Source of the DNA: Streptomyces alfalfae
GTDB lineage: Bacteria > Actinomycetota > Actinomycetes > Streptomycetales > Streptomycetaceae
NCBI RefSeq assembly: GCF_004127445.1
Contig: NZ_QEXM01000050.1
Location: 62,001 to 126,000 of the forward strand
Length of the DNA: 64,000 nucleotides
Direction: 5' to 3'
Shown here: piece after piece, positions 16,823-24,385 of the stretch
Layout of the letters: each line of letters starts with the position of its first letter
Position numbering within the stretch: the first letter of the stretch is position 1
Notes under the pieces: model-generated
Seen by the model: only the letters and a program-made list of their open reading frames with translations
Told to the model about the DNA's origin: nothing
The model's database searches: none
Position numbers and translations under genes: made by a program

Positions 16823-16824
16823 AT

Positions 16825-16838
16825 TGGAACGTGTTCTA
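16825..16838. promoter_or_regulatory. Perfect KstR box (TGGAACGTGTTCTA)
   Basis: Matches all eight fixed positions of TNNAACNNGTTNNA, 86 bases upstream of the thiolase start, and adjoins the CTGAC palindrome. Confidence 0.82.
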
Positions 16839-16923
16839 CCCTGACGCCCGCCCCGGTCGCCGCCACCGGCGAGGCGGGGGCGGTTCCCGGGCGTCCACCG
16901 TGACTGAAGGAGTACGTGCCCTC

Positions 16924-18111
16924 ATGAAGAGCTACGTCGTCGGTGTCGGCATGACCAGGTTCGAGAAGCCCGAGACGCGGGACTGGCGGTACTGGGACAT
17001 GGCGAAGGAGGCCGGGACCAAGGCCCTGGAGGACGCCGGCATCGCGTACGACCAGGTCGAGCAGGTCCCCGTGGGCCACTGCTTCCAGCCGTCGACGGCC
17101 GGGCAGCGCGCCGTCTACGAACTGGGCCTGACCGGCGTCCCCGTCTACAACGTCAACAACAACTGCGCGACGGGGGCGACCGCGCTCATGATGGCGCGGC
17201 AGTTCGTCGAGGGCGGCCTCAACGACTGCGTGCTCGCGCTCGGCTTCGAGCAGATGACGCGCGGCGCCCTGGGCGGCGGCAGCGGCGGGGGAGACCTCAG
17301 CGCCTCTCCCGTGGCCCGCCACTACGGCGTCATGGCCGCCCGGCACGGCTTCGAGGCGACCCCGCCGACCGCGCAGATCTTCGGCAACGCGGCCCGCGAG
17401 CACATGGAGAGGTACGGCACGACCGAGGCGCAGCTCGCGGCCGTCGGCGCCAAGAACCACCGGCACTCGGCGGCCAATCCGTACGCCCAGTTCCAGGACG
17501 AGTACACCGTCGACGAGGTCCTGGCCGCGCGGACCGTGCACCGGCCGCTCACCAAGCTCCAGTGCTCGCCGACGTCGGACGGCGCCGCCGCGGCCGTCGT
17601 CGTCTCCGAGCGGTTCGTCCGGCGGCACGGCCTCGCCGGCCGGGCCGTGGAGATCGCCGCGCAGGCCATGGCCACCGACACCGGCGAGTCCTTCGCCTCG
17701 GGGTCGTGCATCGACGTCGTCGGGCAGCCGATGTCGCGGGAGGCGGCCCGCCGGGTGTACGAGGACTCCGGGCTCGGCATCGAGGACGTGGACGTCATCG
17801 AGCTGCACGACTGCTTCTCCGTCAACGAACTCCTCACCTACGAGGCGCTCGGCATGTGCGCGGCCGGGGAGTCGGGGAAGCTCGTCGAGAGCGGCGCGAC
17901 GACGTACGGCGGACGCTGGGTCGTGAACCCCTCCGGCGGCCTCATCTCCAAGGGCCATCCGCTCGGCGCCACGGGGCTCGCGCAGGTCACCGAACTGGTC
18001 GGACAGCTCCGCGGCGAGGCGGGGGCCCGGCAGGCGCCGGACGCCCGGGTCGGCCTCGCCCACAACATCGGCCTCGGCGGGGCGGCGGTGGTGACGCTGC
18101 TGCGGCGGTGA
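16924..18111 (+). CDS. SCP-x-type thiolase / lipid-transfer protein
   Basis: 395-residue thiolase-fold enzyme of the non-decarboxylating lipid-transfer (Ltp) group. The nucleophilic cysteine is in VNNNCATGATALMMA (near residue 88), and the later motifs IELHDCFSVNELL and NPSGGLISKGHPLGATG complete the active site. Its relatives act in steroid side-chain beta-oxidation, cleaving a beta-ketoacyl-CoA or a beta-hydroxy acyl chain by retro-aldol. The ATG at 16924 follows the ACCGTGACTGAAGGAG ribosome site. The promoter carries two different operators. A DUF35 partner that often accompanies Ltp enzymes is not adjacent. Confidence 0.88.
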   Translation: MKSYVVGVGMTRFEKPETRDWRYWDMAKEAGTKALEDAGIAYDQVEQVPVGHCFQPSTAGQRAVYELGLTGVPVYNVNNNCATGATALMMARQFVEGGLNDCVLALGFEQMTRGALGGGSGGGDLSASPVARHYGVMAARHGFEATPPTAQIFGNAAREHMERYGTTEAQLAAVGAKNHRHSAANPYAQFQDEYTVDEVLAARTVHRPLTKLQCSPTSDGAAAAVVVSERFVRRHGLAGRAVEIAAQAMATDTGESFASGSCIDVVGQPMSREAARRVYEDSGLGIEDVDVIELHDCFSVNELLTYEALGMCAAGESGKLVESGATTYGGRWVVNPSGGLISKGHPLGATGLAQVTELVGQLRGEAGARQAPDARVGLAHNIGLGGAAVVTLLRR

Positions 18112-18137
18112 CGGCGGGCGGTGGGGGTGGCCGGGGA

Positions 18138-18172
18138 GGGTCCTGGGTCCTAGGCCCAGCGGCCCAGGACCC
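18138..18172 (+). terminator. Terminator after the thiolase gene
   Basis: GGGTCCTGGG and CCCAGGACCC form a perfect 10-base stem around a 15-base loop that can itself fold (TCCTAGG palindrome). It separates the thiolase from the MFS gene. Confidence 0.75.
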
Positions 18173-18225
18173 GTGGAGCGAAATCCCGATGTACGGACCA
18201 TCGGACAGTTGAGAGGATGGCTGTC

Positions 18226-19698
18226 ATGGCCCAGACGCCCTCCACCACTTACCGCACCGATCCCGCCGCCCCGCCGAAGAAGTCCGCCCCGGTGTGGGCG
18301 GTGCTGCTGGCCGCCTGCGCGGGCCAGTTCCTCGTCGTCCTCGACGTCTCCGTGGTCAACACCGCGCTGCCGTCGATGCGGGCCGACCTCGGCATGAGCG
18401 CCATCGGACTGCAATGGGTGGTCAACGCCTACTCCATCGCCTTCGCGGGCTTCATGCTGCTCGGCGGCCGGGCCGGAGACCTCTTCGGGCGCAAGCGCAT
18501 GTTCCTCCTCGGCCTCGGCCTCTTCACCGCCGCCTCGCTCGGCGGAGGCCTCGCCCAGGCCGAGTGGCAGCTCCTGCTGGCACGGGCCGTGCAGGGGCTC
18601 GGCGCGGCGGTCCTCGCGCCGTCGACCCTGACGATCCTCACCTCGGCGGTGCCCGAGGGCCCGGCGCGCGTACGGGCCATCGGCGTCTGGTCGGCCGTGG
18701 GCGCGGGCGGCGGCGCGGCGGGCGGCCTGGTCGGCGGGGTCCTCACCGACCTGCTCTCCTGGCGCTGGGTGCTCCTGATCAACGTGCCGATCGGCGCCCT
18801 CGTGATCTTCGCGGGCATCGCCTGGCTCACCGAGAGCAAGGCGGGCCAGGCCCGGCGCCTCGACGTGCCGGGCGCGGTCCTCGTCACCGCGGGGCTCGCC
18901 ACCCTCGCGTACGGCATCGTGCAGACCGAGGAGAAGGGCTGGACGGCGGCGGCGACCCTGGCGCCGCTGGCGGCCGGGCTCGCGCTGCTCGGCGGGTTCC
19001 TCGCGGTGGAGGCGCGCACCCGGGTGCCGCTGATGCCGCTGAAGCTGTTCAAGGTGCGGTCGGTGTCGGCGGCGAACGCCGCGATGTTCGTCTGCGGCGG
19101 CGGCATGTTCGCCATGTGGATGTTCATGACGCTGTACGCCCAGAACGTCCTCGACTACTCCCCGCTGAAGGCTGGCCTCGCCCTCATCCCGTCGTCCTTG
19201 ACCATCGTCCTCGGCTCGATGCTGGCGCCGCGCGTGATGCCGGTGCTCGGCCCGAAGAACGTCTCCGTGCTCGGCATACTCGTGGCCGCCGCCGGCTTCG
19301 GCTGGCAGTCGACGATGACGGTCGACGGCGGGTACGTCACCTCCATCATGCTGCCCGGCATCGTGATGATGTTCGGCGCGGGCTTCGCCACGACGCCGCT
19401 CGCCTCGCTCGCCACGTCGGGCGCGGCGCCGGGCGACGCGGGCCTCGTCTCGGGCCTGATCAACACCTCCCGCACGATGGGCGGCGCACTGGGCCTCGCG
19501 GTGCTCTCCACGGTGGCGGCGGCCCAGATGAACGGCTCGACGTCGAAGCAGGCCCTGACCGACGGCTACGCGATGGCGTTCCGCACGAGCGGCTGCATTC
19601 TCCTTGCGGGCGTGGTGGTACTGCTGCTGTGGATGCCGGGCAGTACGAGGGAGAAGCCCCGACAGAAGCCGAGCAAGAGCCCGGCCGACGGCGAGTAG
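18226..19698 (+). CDS. DHA2-family MFS drug exporter
   Basis: 490-residue 14-helix proton antiporter. Motif A GGRAGDLFGRKRMF and motif C GLGAAVLAPSTLTILTSAVPEG are present; the length and LVVLDVSVVNTALPSM opening are typical of actinomycete EmrB/QacA-type pumps. The ATG at 18226 is preferred because GAGAGG stands 9 bases before it; an ATG at 18217 has no ribosome site. An imperfect palindrome TGTACGGACCATCGGACA (18190-18207) upstream may be its operator, although no regulator gene adjoins. Substrate unknown. Confidence 0.88.
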   Translation: MAQTPSTTYRTDPAAPPKKSAPVWAVLLAACAGQFLVVLDVSVVNTALPSMRADLGMSAIGLQWVVNAYSIAFAGFMLLGGRAGDLFGRKRMFLLGLGLFTAASLGGGLAQAEWQLLLARAVQGLGAAVLAPSTLTILTSAVPEGPARVRAIGVWSAVGAGGGAAGGLVGGVLTDLLSWRWVLLINVPIGALVIFAGIAWLTESKAGQARRLDVPGAVLVTAGLATLAYGIVQTEEKGWTAAATLAPLAAGLALLGGFLAVEARTRVPLMPLKLFKVRSVSAANAAMFVCGGGMFAMWMFMTLYAQNVLDYSPLKAGLALIPSSLTIVLGSMLAPRVMPVLGPKNVSVLGILVAAAGFGWQSTMTVDGGYVTSIMLPGIVMMFGAGFATTPLASLATSGAAPGDAGLVSGLINTSRTMGGALGLAVLSTVAAAQMNGSTSKQALTDGYAMAFRTSGCILLAGVVVLLLWMPGSTREKPRQKPSKSPADGE

Positions 19699-19721
19699 GA
19701 GCCCGTCCCGAGGCGACTGTG

Positions 19722-20110
19722 CGCCCGGCCGACGGTGGATGGATGCGCTTCCGTTGGTACGAAGTCCCGGCCGACGGTGGATGGACGTCCGTCGGTACGT
19801 AAAAGTCAGTCCGGCCCGCGGGAAGTAGGCGGCTGTTCCCGGTAACTACGCGCCCGGTCGAAACGCTAGATGGATGCGCGTCCGTCGGTACATAAGAGTC
19901 CGGCCCGCGGTAAGTGGGCGGCCGTCCCCGGTGACTTCGCGCCCGGCCGACGGTAGATGGACGCCCGTCCGGCCGTGGATGAGAGCCCGTCCGGCGATGG
20001 AGGACGAACTCGGCGAAGCCGGTGACGGACGGCGCGCAGGGCAGGGGGACCGGGCAAGGCCGGGCGGGCGGGGCCCGAAGCGGGGCGGGCGGGGCCCGAA
20101 GCCGGGGGGT
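19722..20110. repeat. Decayed tandem repeats in a gene-free stretch
   Basis: The 445-base gap 19699-20143 has no supportable gene. It holds two near-complete copies of an approximately 85-base unit (from about 19768 and 19849), flanked by partial copies at about 19722 and 19938, each beginning near GCCCGGCCGACGGT. Recurrent words are GATGGA, GTCCGTCGGTAC and CCGGCCCGCGG. At 20063-20110 a shorter GC unit (CGGGCGGGGCCCGAAG) occurs twice. Copies differ by scattered substitutions. Confidence 0.75.
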
Positions 20111-20143
20111 GCCGGGGCGCGGTGCTCAAGGCTCAGGGGCCAG

Positions 20144-20776
20144 TCAGAGCCAGCCTTGCCGCCGAGCCTCCCGCACCGCCTCCATCCGGTTCCGCGTCCC
20201 CGTCTTGCCGATGGCCGCGGAGAGGTAGTTCCGCACGGTCGACTCCGACAGATGCAGCCTGCCCGCGATGTCGGCGACCGTGGCCCCGTCCACCGACGCC
20301 TTGAGGACATCCGCCTCGCGGCCGGTCAACGGGTTCGGCCCGGCGCTGAGCGCGGCGGCGGCGAGGGCCGGGTCGATGACCGTCTCACCCCGCAGGACCC
20401 GCCGGACCGCCTCGGCCAGCTCCTCGACGGGCCCGTCCTTGACGAGGAAACCGGCGGCGCCCGCCTCCATGGCGCGGCGCAGATAGCCGGGCCGCCCGAA
20501 GGTGGTGAGGATCAGGACCCGGCAGTCGGGACACTCCCGGCGCAGGTCGGCGGCGGCGTCCAGACCGCTGCGGCCGGGCAGCTCGATGTCGAGCAGGGCC
20601 ACGTCGGGCCGGGCGGCCAGCGCCGCGTCCACGATCTCGTCCCCCGCGCCGACCTGCGCGACCACCTCGATGTCGTCCTCCATGCCGAGCAGCAGGGCGA
20701 GCGCGCCCCGCATCATGCCCTGGTCCTCGGCGAGCAGGACTCTGACAGATGTGACCGGACGGTGGTCCCGCGGCAT
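20144..20776 (-). CDS. NarL/DesR-type response regulator
   Basis: 210 residues. The receiver domain carries the phosphoacceptor aspartate in PDVALLDIELPG, acidic LLAEDQ at the start, and a conserved K in AGFLVKDGP. A LuxR helix-turn-helix follows (LTGREADVLKASVDGATVADIAGRLHLSESTVRNYLSAAIGKTGTRNRMEAV). The ATG at 20776 is the first sensible start. The cognate kinase is at 21763-22959 on the same strand, but an opposite-strand hydrolase lies between. Signal unknown. Confidence 0.9.
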   Translation of the reverse strand: MPRDHRPVTSVRVLLAEDQGMMRGALALLLGMEDDIEVVAQVGAGDEIVDAALAARPDVALLDIELPGRSGLDAAADLRRECPDCRVLILTTFGRPGYLRRAMEAGAAGFLVKDGPVEELAEAVRRVLRGETVIDPALAAAALSAGPNPLTGREADVLKASVDGATVADIAGRLHLSESTVRNYLSAAIGKTGTRNRMEAVREARRQGWL

Positions 20777-20903
20777 CTCTTCCACGGGGAAAGAGTAGGA
20801 CCGACCGCCGCCGGGGTGGGCGACCCGACGGACCCACGTCCTGCGCGGCCCGGTCGTCCAAAACCCGTGGAGGGACGCCCCGCCCACGGTCATCATGTGG
20901 ATC

Positions 20904-21779
20904 ATGACTGTGTACGTCGACGATCCCGCCCGGCTCGGTGAGAGCCGTCTCTCCGACGGACGGACGCTCGGCTGGGCGGAGTGGGGCCCGTCGGACGGGA
21001 CGCCCGTCCTGCTGTGCCCGGGCGCGGCCACGAGCCGGTGGCTCGGCTTCGGCGCGGGGGCCGTCGAGGCGCGTGGAGTGCGCCTCGTCTCCGTGGACCG
21101 CCCGGGACTCGGTGTCTCGACGCCCGCGCCCGGCCACACCTTCTCCGACTTCGCCGGCGACATCCGGCAACTCTGCGAACTGCGGGGCCTCGGCCGCCCG
21201 GCCATCGTCGGCAACTCCCAAGGCGCGCCGTTCGCACTCGCCTGCGCCCAGGAGGGGATCGCCTCGGCCCTGGCGATCGTCTCCGGCGCGGACGAGGTCG
21301 CCGCGCCGGAGTTCGCGCCCGCGCTGGCGGCGGACCTGCGCGGCCTGGTCGAACGGGCCGTGTGCGACCCGGCGGGCGCCGAGGAGTTCTTCGCGGGCTT
21401 CACCGCGGCAGCGATGTGGGACATGGTCATGGCCGGGAGCCCGGCGTGCGACCTCGCCGTGTACCAGGAGCCGGGTTTCGCGGGCGCCTACCGCAGGGCC
21501 CTGGACGAGGGATTCGCCCAGGGCGCCGCCGGCTACGCCCGCGACACGGTCCTGGCCATGGGGCGCTGGCCGCTCGCCCTCGACCGGATCACCGTCCCCG
21601 TCGACATCTGGTACGGCGAACGGGACACCAGCCACTCGCCCGACAACGGGGCACTGCTCGCCACCCGTGTCCCCGGCGCCGAGCACCGCGTCGTCCCGGG
21701 AACCGGCGGCGCGCTGCTGTGGACGCACGCCGAGCCGGTCCTCGCTGCGCTCCTCGCGAAGGTCACGACCGGCCGTTAG
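20904..21779 (+). CDS. Alpha/beta hydrolase
   Basis: 291 residues. The nucleophile elbow is VGNSQGAPFAL (GxSxG), the acid is probably the Asp in WYGERDTSHSPD, and the histidine is in GGALLWTHAEPV. The opening (GRTLGWAEWGPSDGTPVLLCPG) is typical of lipase- or esterase-like hydrolases. It lies antisense between the response regulator and histidine kinase genes, and its last 17 bases overlap the kinase stop region. Start chosen between ATG codons 20895 and 20904; neither has a strong ribosome site. Confidence 0.85.
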   Translation: MTVYVDDPARLGESRLSDGRTLGWAEWGPSDGTPVLLCPGAATSRWLGFGAGAVEARGVRLVSVDRPGLGVSTPAPGHTFSDFAGDIRQLCELRGLGRPAIVGNSQGAPFALACAQEGIASALAIVSGADEVAAPEFAPALAADLRGLVERAVCDPAGAEEFFAGFTAAAMWDMVMAGSPACDLAVYQEPGFAGAYRRALDEGFAQGAAGYARDTVLAMGRWPLALDRITVPVDIWYGERDTSHSPDNGALLATRVPGAEHRVVPGTGGALLWTHAEPVLAALLAKVTTGR

Positions 21780-22959
21780 GCGGCCGGGACGCGGCGGCGT
21801 CGTGCCCCGGGCGGTCACCGCCGTCGGAGTCCGCCATGGGCGTACCCGGCAGCACGGCGGTGACGCGGAACCCCGAGTGGGGCGCCGGGCCCGAGGTGAG
21901 GGAGCCGCCCGCCGCCGCGAGGCGTTCGGCGAGGCCCTGCAACCCGCTGCCGGCCGCCCCGGGGCCCGCGCCGCACCCGTCGTCGGTGATCACCAGGCGG
22001 GTCTGTTCGGCGGTGCCCGTGACCTCGATCTCGCAGCGGGCCGCCCGTGAGTGGCGTACGACGTTGGTGGCGGACTCGCGGACCACCCAGCCGAGCAGGG
22101 CGGCGGTCTGCGGGTCGAGCGGCGGCCCGGCCTGACGGACGACGGCGTCGATCCCGGCGGCGGACAGCAGATCGCGGGCACGGTCGAGTTCGAGGGTGAG
22201 GCTGCCCTCGCGGTAGCCGGTGACGGCCTCGCGGATCTCGGTGAGCGCCTGCCGGCCGACGGACTCGATGTCGGAGACCTGGCCGAGCGCCGCGCCGAGG
22301 TCGCGGTGGGCGAGGCGGCGCGCGGCCTCCGCCTTGACGACGATGACGGAGAGGGTGTGCCCGAGCAGGTCGTGCAGGTCCCGCGAGAAGCGCAGGCGTT
22401 CCTTCTCGACGGCGGCGCGGGCCAGCTCCTCGCGGGTGGCGCGGAGTTCGCGGACGGCCTCGGAGAGGGAGAGGATCGCGGCGGTGACCATCGTCGACAG
22501 GAACGTCCCGTACGCGATGTCGACCGCTCCCCAGCCGTCCCTGGCCCCGCCGACGACGCCCGCGAGCGCGCTCAGGCCGAGCCCGGTGAAGCCGAGGCCG
22601 CGCCCGCGCACGAGGGCGCCCGTGGCGAGGCCGAGAAGGGGGAAGAACAGGAGCCAGTTGCCGCCGTACCCGGCGGCGAGAGCGACGGTCAGCAGCCCCA
22701 GCAGCACCAGGGCGACCCGCGTGGACCGGGCCTCGCGGGTGTTCCTGTCGAAGGCGCGGAAGGCGATGAAGACGTAGAGGGAGTTGAACAGGAGCAGCCC
22801 GATGCCGCCGATCCAGGGGTTGGGGGTCTCGCCCTGGAGCAGGTGGGAGAGCGCGCCGAGACCCATCAGCAGCCAGGGCAGCAGCGCGAAGCCGGTGGGC
22901 GGCGGCCCGAGCCCCTCGGCGTCCCGCATCCGGCAGCCGCCCCTGTCCTTCCGGAACAT
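21763..22959 (-). CDS. DesK-type sensor histidine kinase
   Basis: 398 residues. About six hydrophobic segments in residues 20-165 form the membrane sensor. A HisKA_3 dimerisation motif follows (ERLRFSRDLHDLLGHTLSVIVVKAEAARR, phosphoacceptor His near 195), then the HATPase: VVRESATNVVRHS (N box) and DDGCGAGPGAAGSGLQGLAERLAAAGG (G boxes). ATG 22959 has GGGGGA 8 bases upstream; a later ATG at 22929 is possible. It pairs with the DesR-type regulator at 20144-20776. Confidence 0.88.
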   Translation of the reverse strand: MFRKDRGGCRMRDAEGLGPPPTGFALLPWLLMGLGALSHLLQGETPNPWIGGIGLLLFNSLYVFIAFRAFDRNTREARSTRVALVLLGLLTVALAAGYGGNWLLFFPLLGLATGALVRGRGLGFTGLGLSALAGVVGGARDGWGAVDIAYGTFLSTMVTAAILSLSEAVRELRATREELARAAVEKERLRFSRDLHDLLGHTLSVIVVKAEAARRLAHRDLGAALGQVSDIESVGRQALTEIREAVTGYREGSLTLELDRARDLLSAAGIDAVVRQAGPPLDPQTAALLGWVVRESATNVVRHSRAARCEIEVTGTAEQTRLVITDDGCGAGPGAAGSGLQGLAERLAAAGGSLTSGPAPHSGFRVTAVLPGTPMADSDGGDRPGHDAAASRPPNGRS

Positions 22960-23183
22960 CGCGACGTCCCCCGTCCTCGTAGTGGGCCGTACGGTCCGCG
23001 CACCTTGCCGGTCAGGGACACCAGCGTACGAACCGGAGGCGGGGAACCGGCGGAACGGGACCGCGCCCGCCGCGCGCTGTGATGTCTTCGTCATGCCCAC
23101 GACGTTAGGAGCGGCCGGAACGCGGCGGCAGAGGCGCCCGTACGGACTCGGCCGGTACAAATGTCACGGGCGGCCCACCCGAT

Positions 23184-23198
23184 CTGACGTCACGTCAG
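23184..23198. promoter_or_regulatory. CTGAC-N5-GTCAG palindrome, copy 3
   Basis: CTGACGTCACGTCAG in the 411-base gap (22960-23370) between the kinase and MaoC genes. The gap also carries a perfect KstR box and a leader hairpin, and no supportable gene. Confidence 0.65.
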
Positions 23199-23245
23199 GA
23201 GCCTTCCCAAGCGATCGGCCCTCGGCTATACATGGATCGCCGGAG

Positions 23246-23259
23246 TGGAACGCGTTCTA
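23246..23259. promoter_or_regulatory. Perfect KstR box (TGGAACGCGTTCTA)
   Basis: All eight fixed positions of TNNAACNNGTTNNA match. It lies 112 bases upstream of the MaoC start and 48 bases after the CTGAC palindrome. Confidence 0.82.
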
Positions 23260-23298
23260 GAACCGGCCGGTTCCCGAACGGCCCTCCGGCCCAGTTGC

Positions 23299-23340
23299 GA
23301 CCTCGGTGCGGTCGACGGTGCGGACGGCCGCACCGAGGTC
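23299..23340 (+). promoter_or_regulatory. Leader stem-loop before the MaoC gene
   Basis: GACCTCGGTGCGG and CCGCACCGAGGTC are perfect 13-base complementary arms around a 16-base loop, ending 30 bases before the MaoC start. Placed between the KstR box and the gene, it would be in the 5' leader and could act as an attenuator or RNA stabiliser. Confidence 0.55.
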
Positions 23341-23370
23341 TCCGCCGTCGGCCCAAGGAGCTCTCACCAC

Positions 23371-24225
23371 ATGCCCATTGACGCCGCGAAGGCCGTCGCC
23401 GCCGAACCCCGGTCCGCCGAGATCGCCTGGGACCACAAGGACGTCCAGCTCTACCACCTCGGCCTCGGCGCGGGAGTGCCCGCCACCGCTCCCGAGGAGC
23501 TGCGCTACACGCTGGAGTCGAGGCTGCACGTCCTGCCCAGCTTCGCCACCGTCGCCGGCGCCGGCATGGGCGTCGTCGGCGGCCTCTCGGCCCCCGGCGT
23601 CGAGGTGGACCTCGCCGCGGTGCTGCACGGCGGCCAGAGCATCACCCTGCACCGTCCGATCCCGGTCGGCGGCAAGGCCGTGACGACGTCGAGGGTGGCC
23701 GCGGTGTACGACAAGGGCAAGGCGGCGGTCCTCGTCCTGCGCTCCGAGACCGCCGACGCCGAGGGCCCGCTGTGGACGAGCGACGCCCAGATCTTCGTAC
23801 GCGGCGAAGGCGGCTTCGGCGGCGACCGCGGCCCGTCCGCCCGCCTCCCGGACCCCGAGGGCGAACCCGACCTGACCGTCCAGCGGCCCGTCCGCGAGGA
23901 CCAGGCGCTCCTCTACCGCCTCTCCGGCGACTGGAACCCCCTGCACGCCGACCCCGAGTTCGCCGCGCTCGCCGGGTTCGACCGCCCGATCCTGCACGGC
24001 CTGTGCACCTACGGGATGACCCTGAAGGCCGCAGTGGACACCCGGCTCGGCGGCGACGTCTCCCGGGTGCGCGCCTACAGCACCCGCTTCGCCGGCGTGG
24101 TCTTCCCCGGCGAGACCCTGCGCATCCGGATGTGGCACACCGAGGGCCGTGTGAGAGCCGAGGTGACGGCGGTCGAACGGGACGACGCACCGGTGCTGAC
24201 GGACACGATCGTCGAACACGACTGA
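23371..24225 (+). CDS. MaoC-family enoyl-CoA hydratase (double hot-dog)
   Basis: 284-residue (R)-enoyl-CoA hydratase. The N-terminal hot-dog half begins near SAEIAWDHKDVQLYHLGLGAGVPA, a form shared with the hydratase part of peroxisomal multifunctional enzyme 2. The C-terminal half carries the hydratase 2 motif LYRLSGDWNPLHADPEFAALAGFDRPILHGLCTYG, with the catalytic Asp and His. Relatives in mycobacteria hydrate steroid side-chain enoyl-CoAs. ATG 23371 follows AAGGAG. First gene of a probable operon with the alcohol dehydrogenase and SDR, and it has both operators upstream. Confidence 0.88.
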   Translation: MPIDAAKAVAAEPRSAEIAWDHKDVQLYHLGLGAGVPATAPEELRYTLESRLHVLPSFATVAGAGMGVVGGLSAPGVEVDLAAVLHGGQSITLHRPIPVGGKAVTTSRVAAVYDKGKAAVLVLRSETADAEGPLWTSDAQIFVRGEGGFGGDRGPSARLPDPEGEPDLTVQRPVREDQALLYRLSGDWNPLHADPEFAALAGFDRPILHGLCTYGMTLKAAVDTRLGGDVSRVRAYSTRFAGVVFPGETLRIRMWHTEGRVRAEVTAVERDDAPVLTDTIVEHD

Positions 24226-24373
24226 GGCGGCCGAGCACGACTGAGGCGGCCGAGCCCGTCCCTGAAGGGATCGAACGCACGCACGGCCAGAAGTGGGCCG
24301 GACGCACCCGAAGCAGGCCGGATCTCCGTACGACGAGCACGACGAGTACGAGGAGCACGACGAGTACGACGAG
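24217..24373 (+). repeat. Short tandem duplications between MaoC and alcohol dehydrogenase genes
   Basis: A 19-base unit CACGACTGAGGCGGCCGAG is present twice (24217-24235 and 24236-24254); the first copy contains the MaoC stop codon. At 24329-24373 a second low-complexity tract repeats GACGAG(C/T)AC with small changes. Both look like replication-slippage products in the 160-base spacer. Confidence 0.7.
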
Positions 24374-24385
24374 AGGAGCCGCACC

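Noticed and set aside
19722..20110. Repeat block considered as a CRISPR array
   Set aside because: Units adjoin without unique spacers, copies are diverged and unit length is about 85 bases; no cas gene in the window.
23245..23370. Upstream ATG (23245) as start of the MaoC protein
   Set aside because: It would translate the KstR box and leader hairpin; the conserved protein and the AAGGAG ribosome site support 23371.
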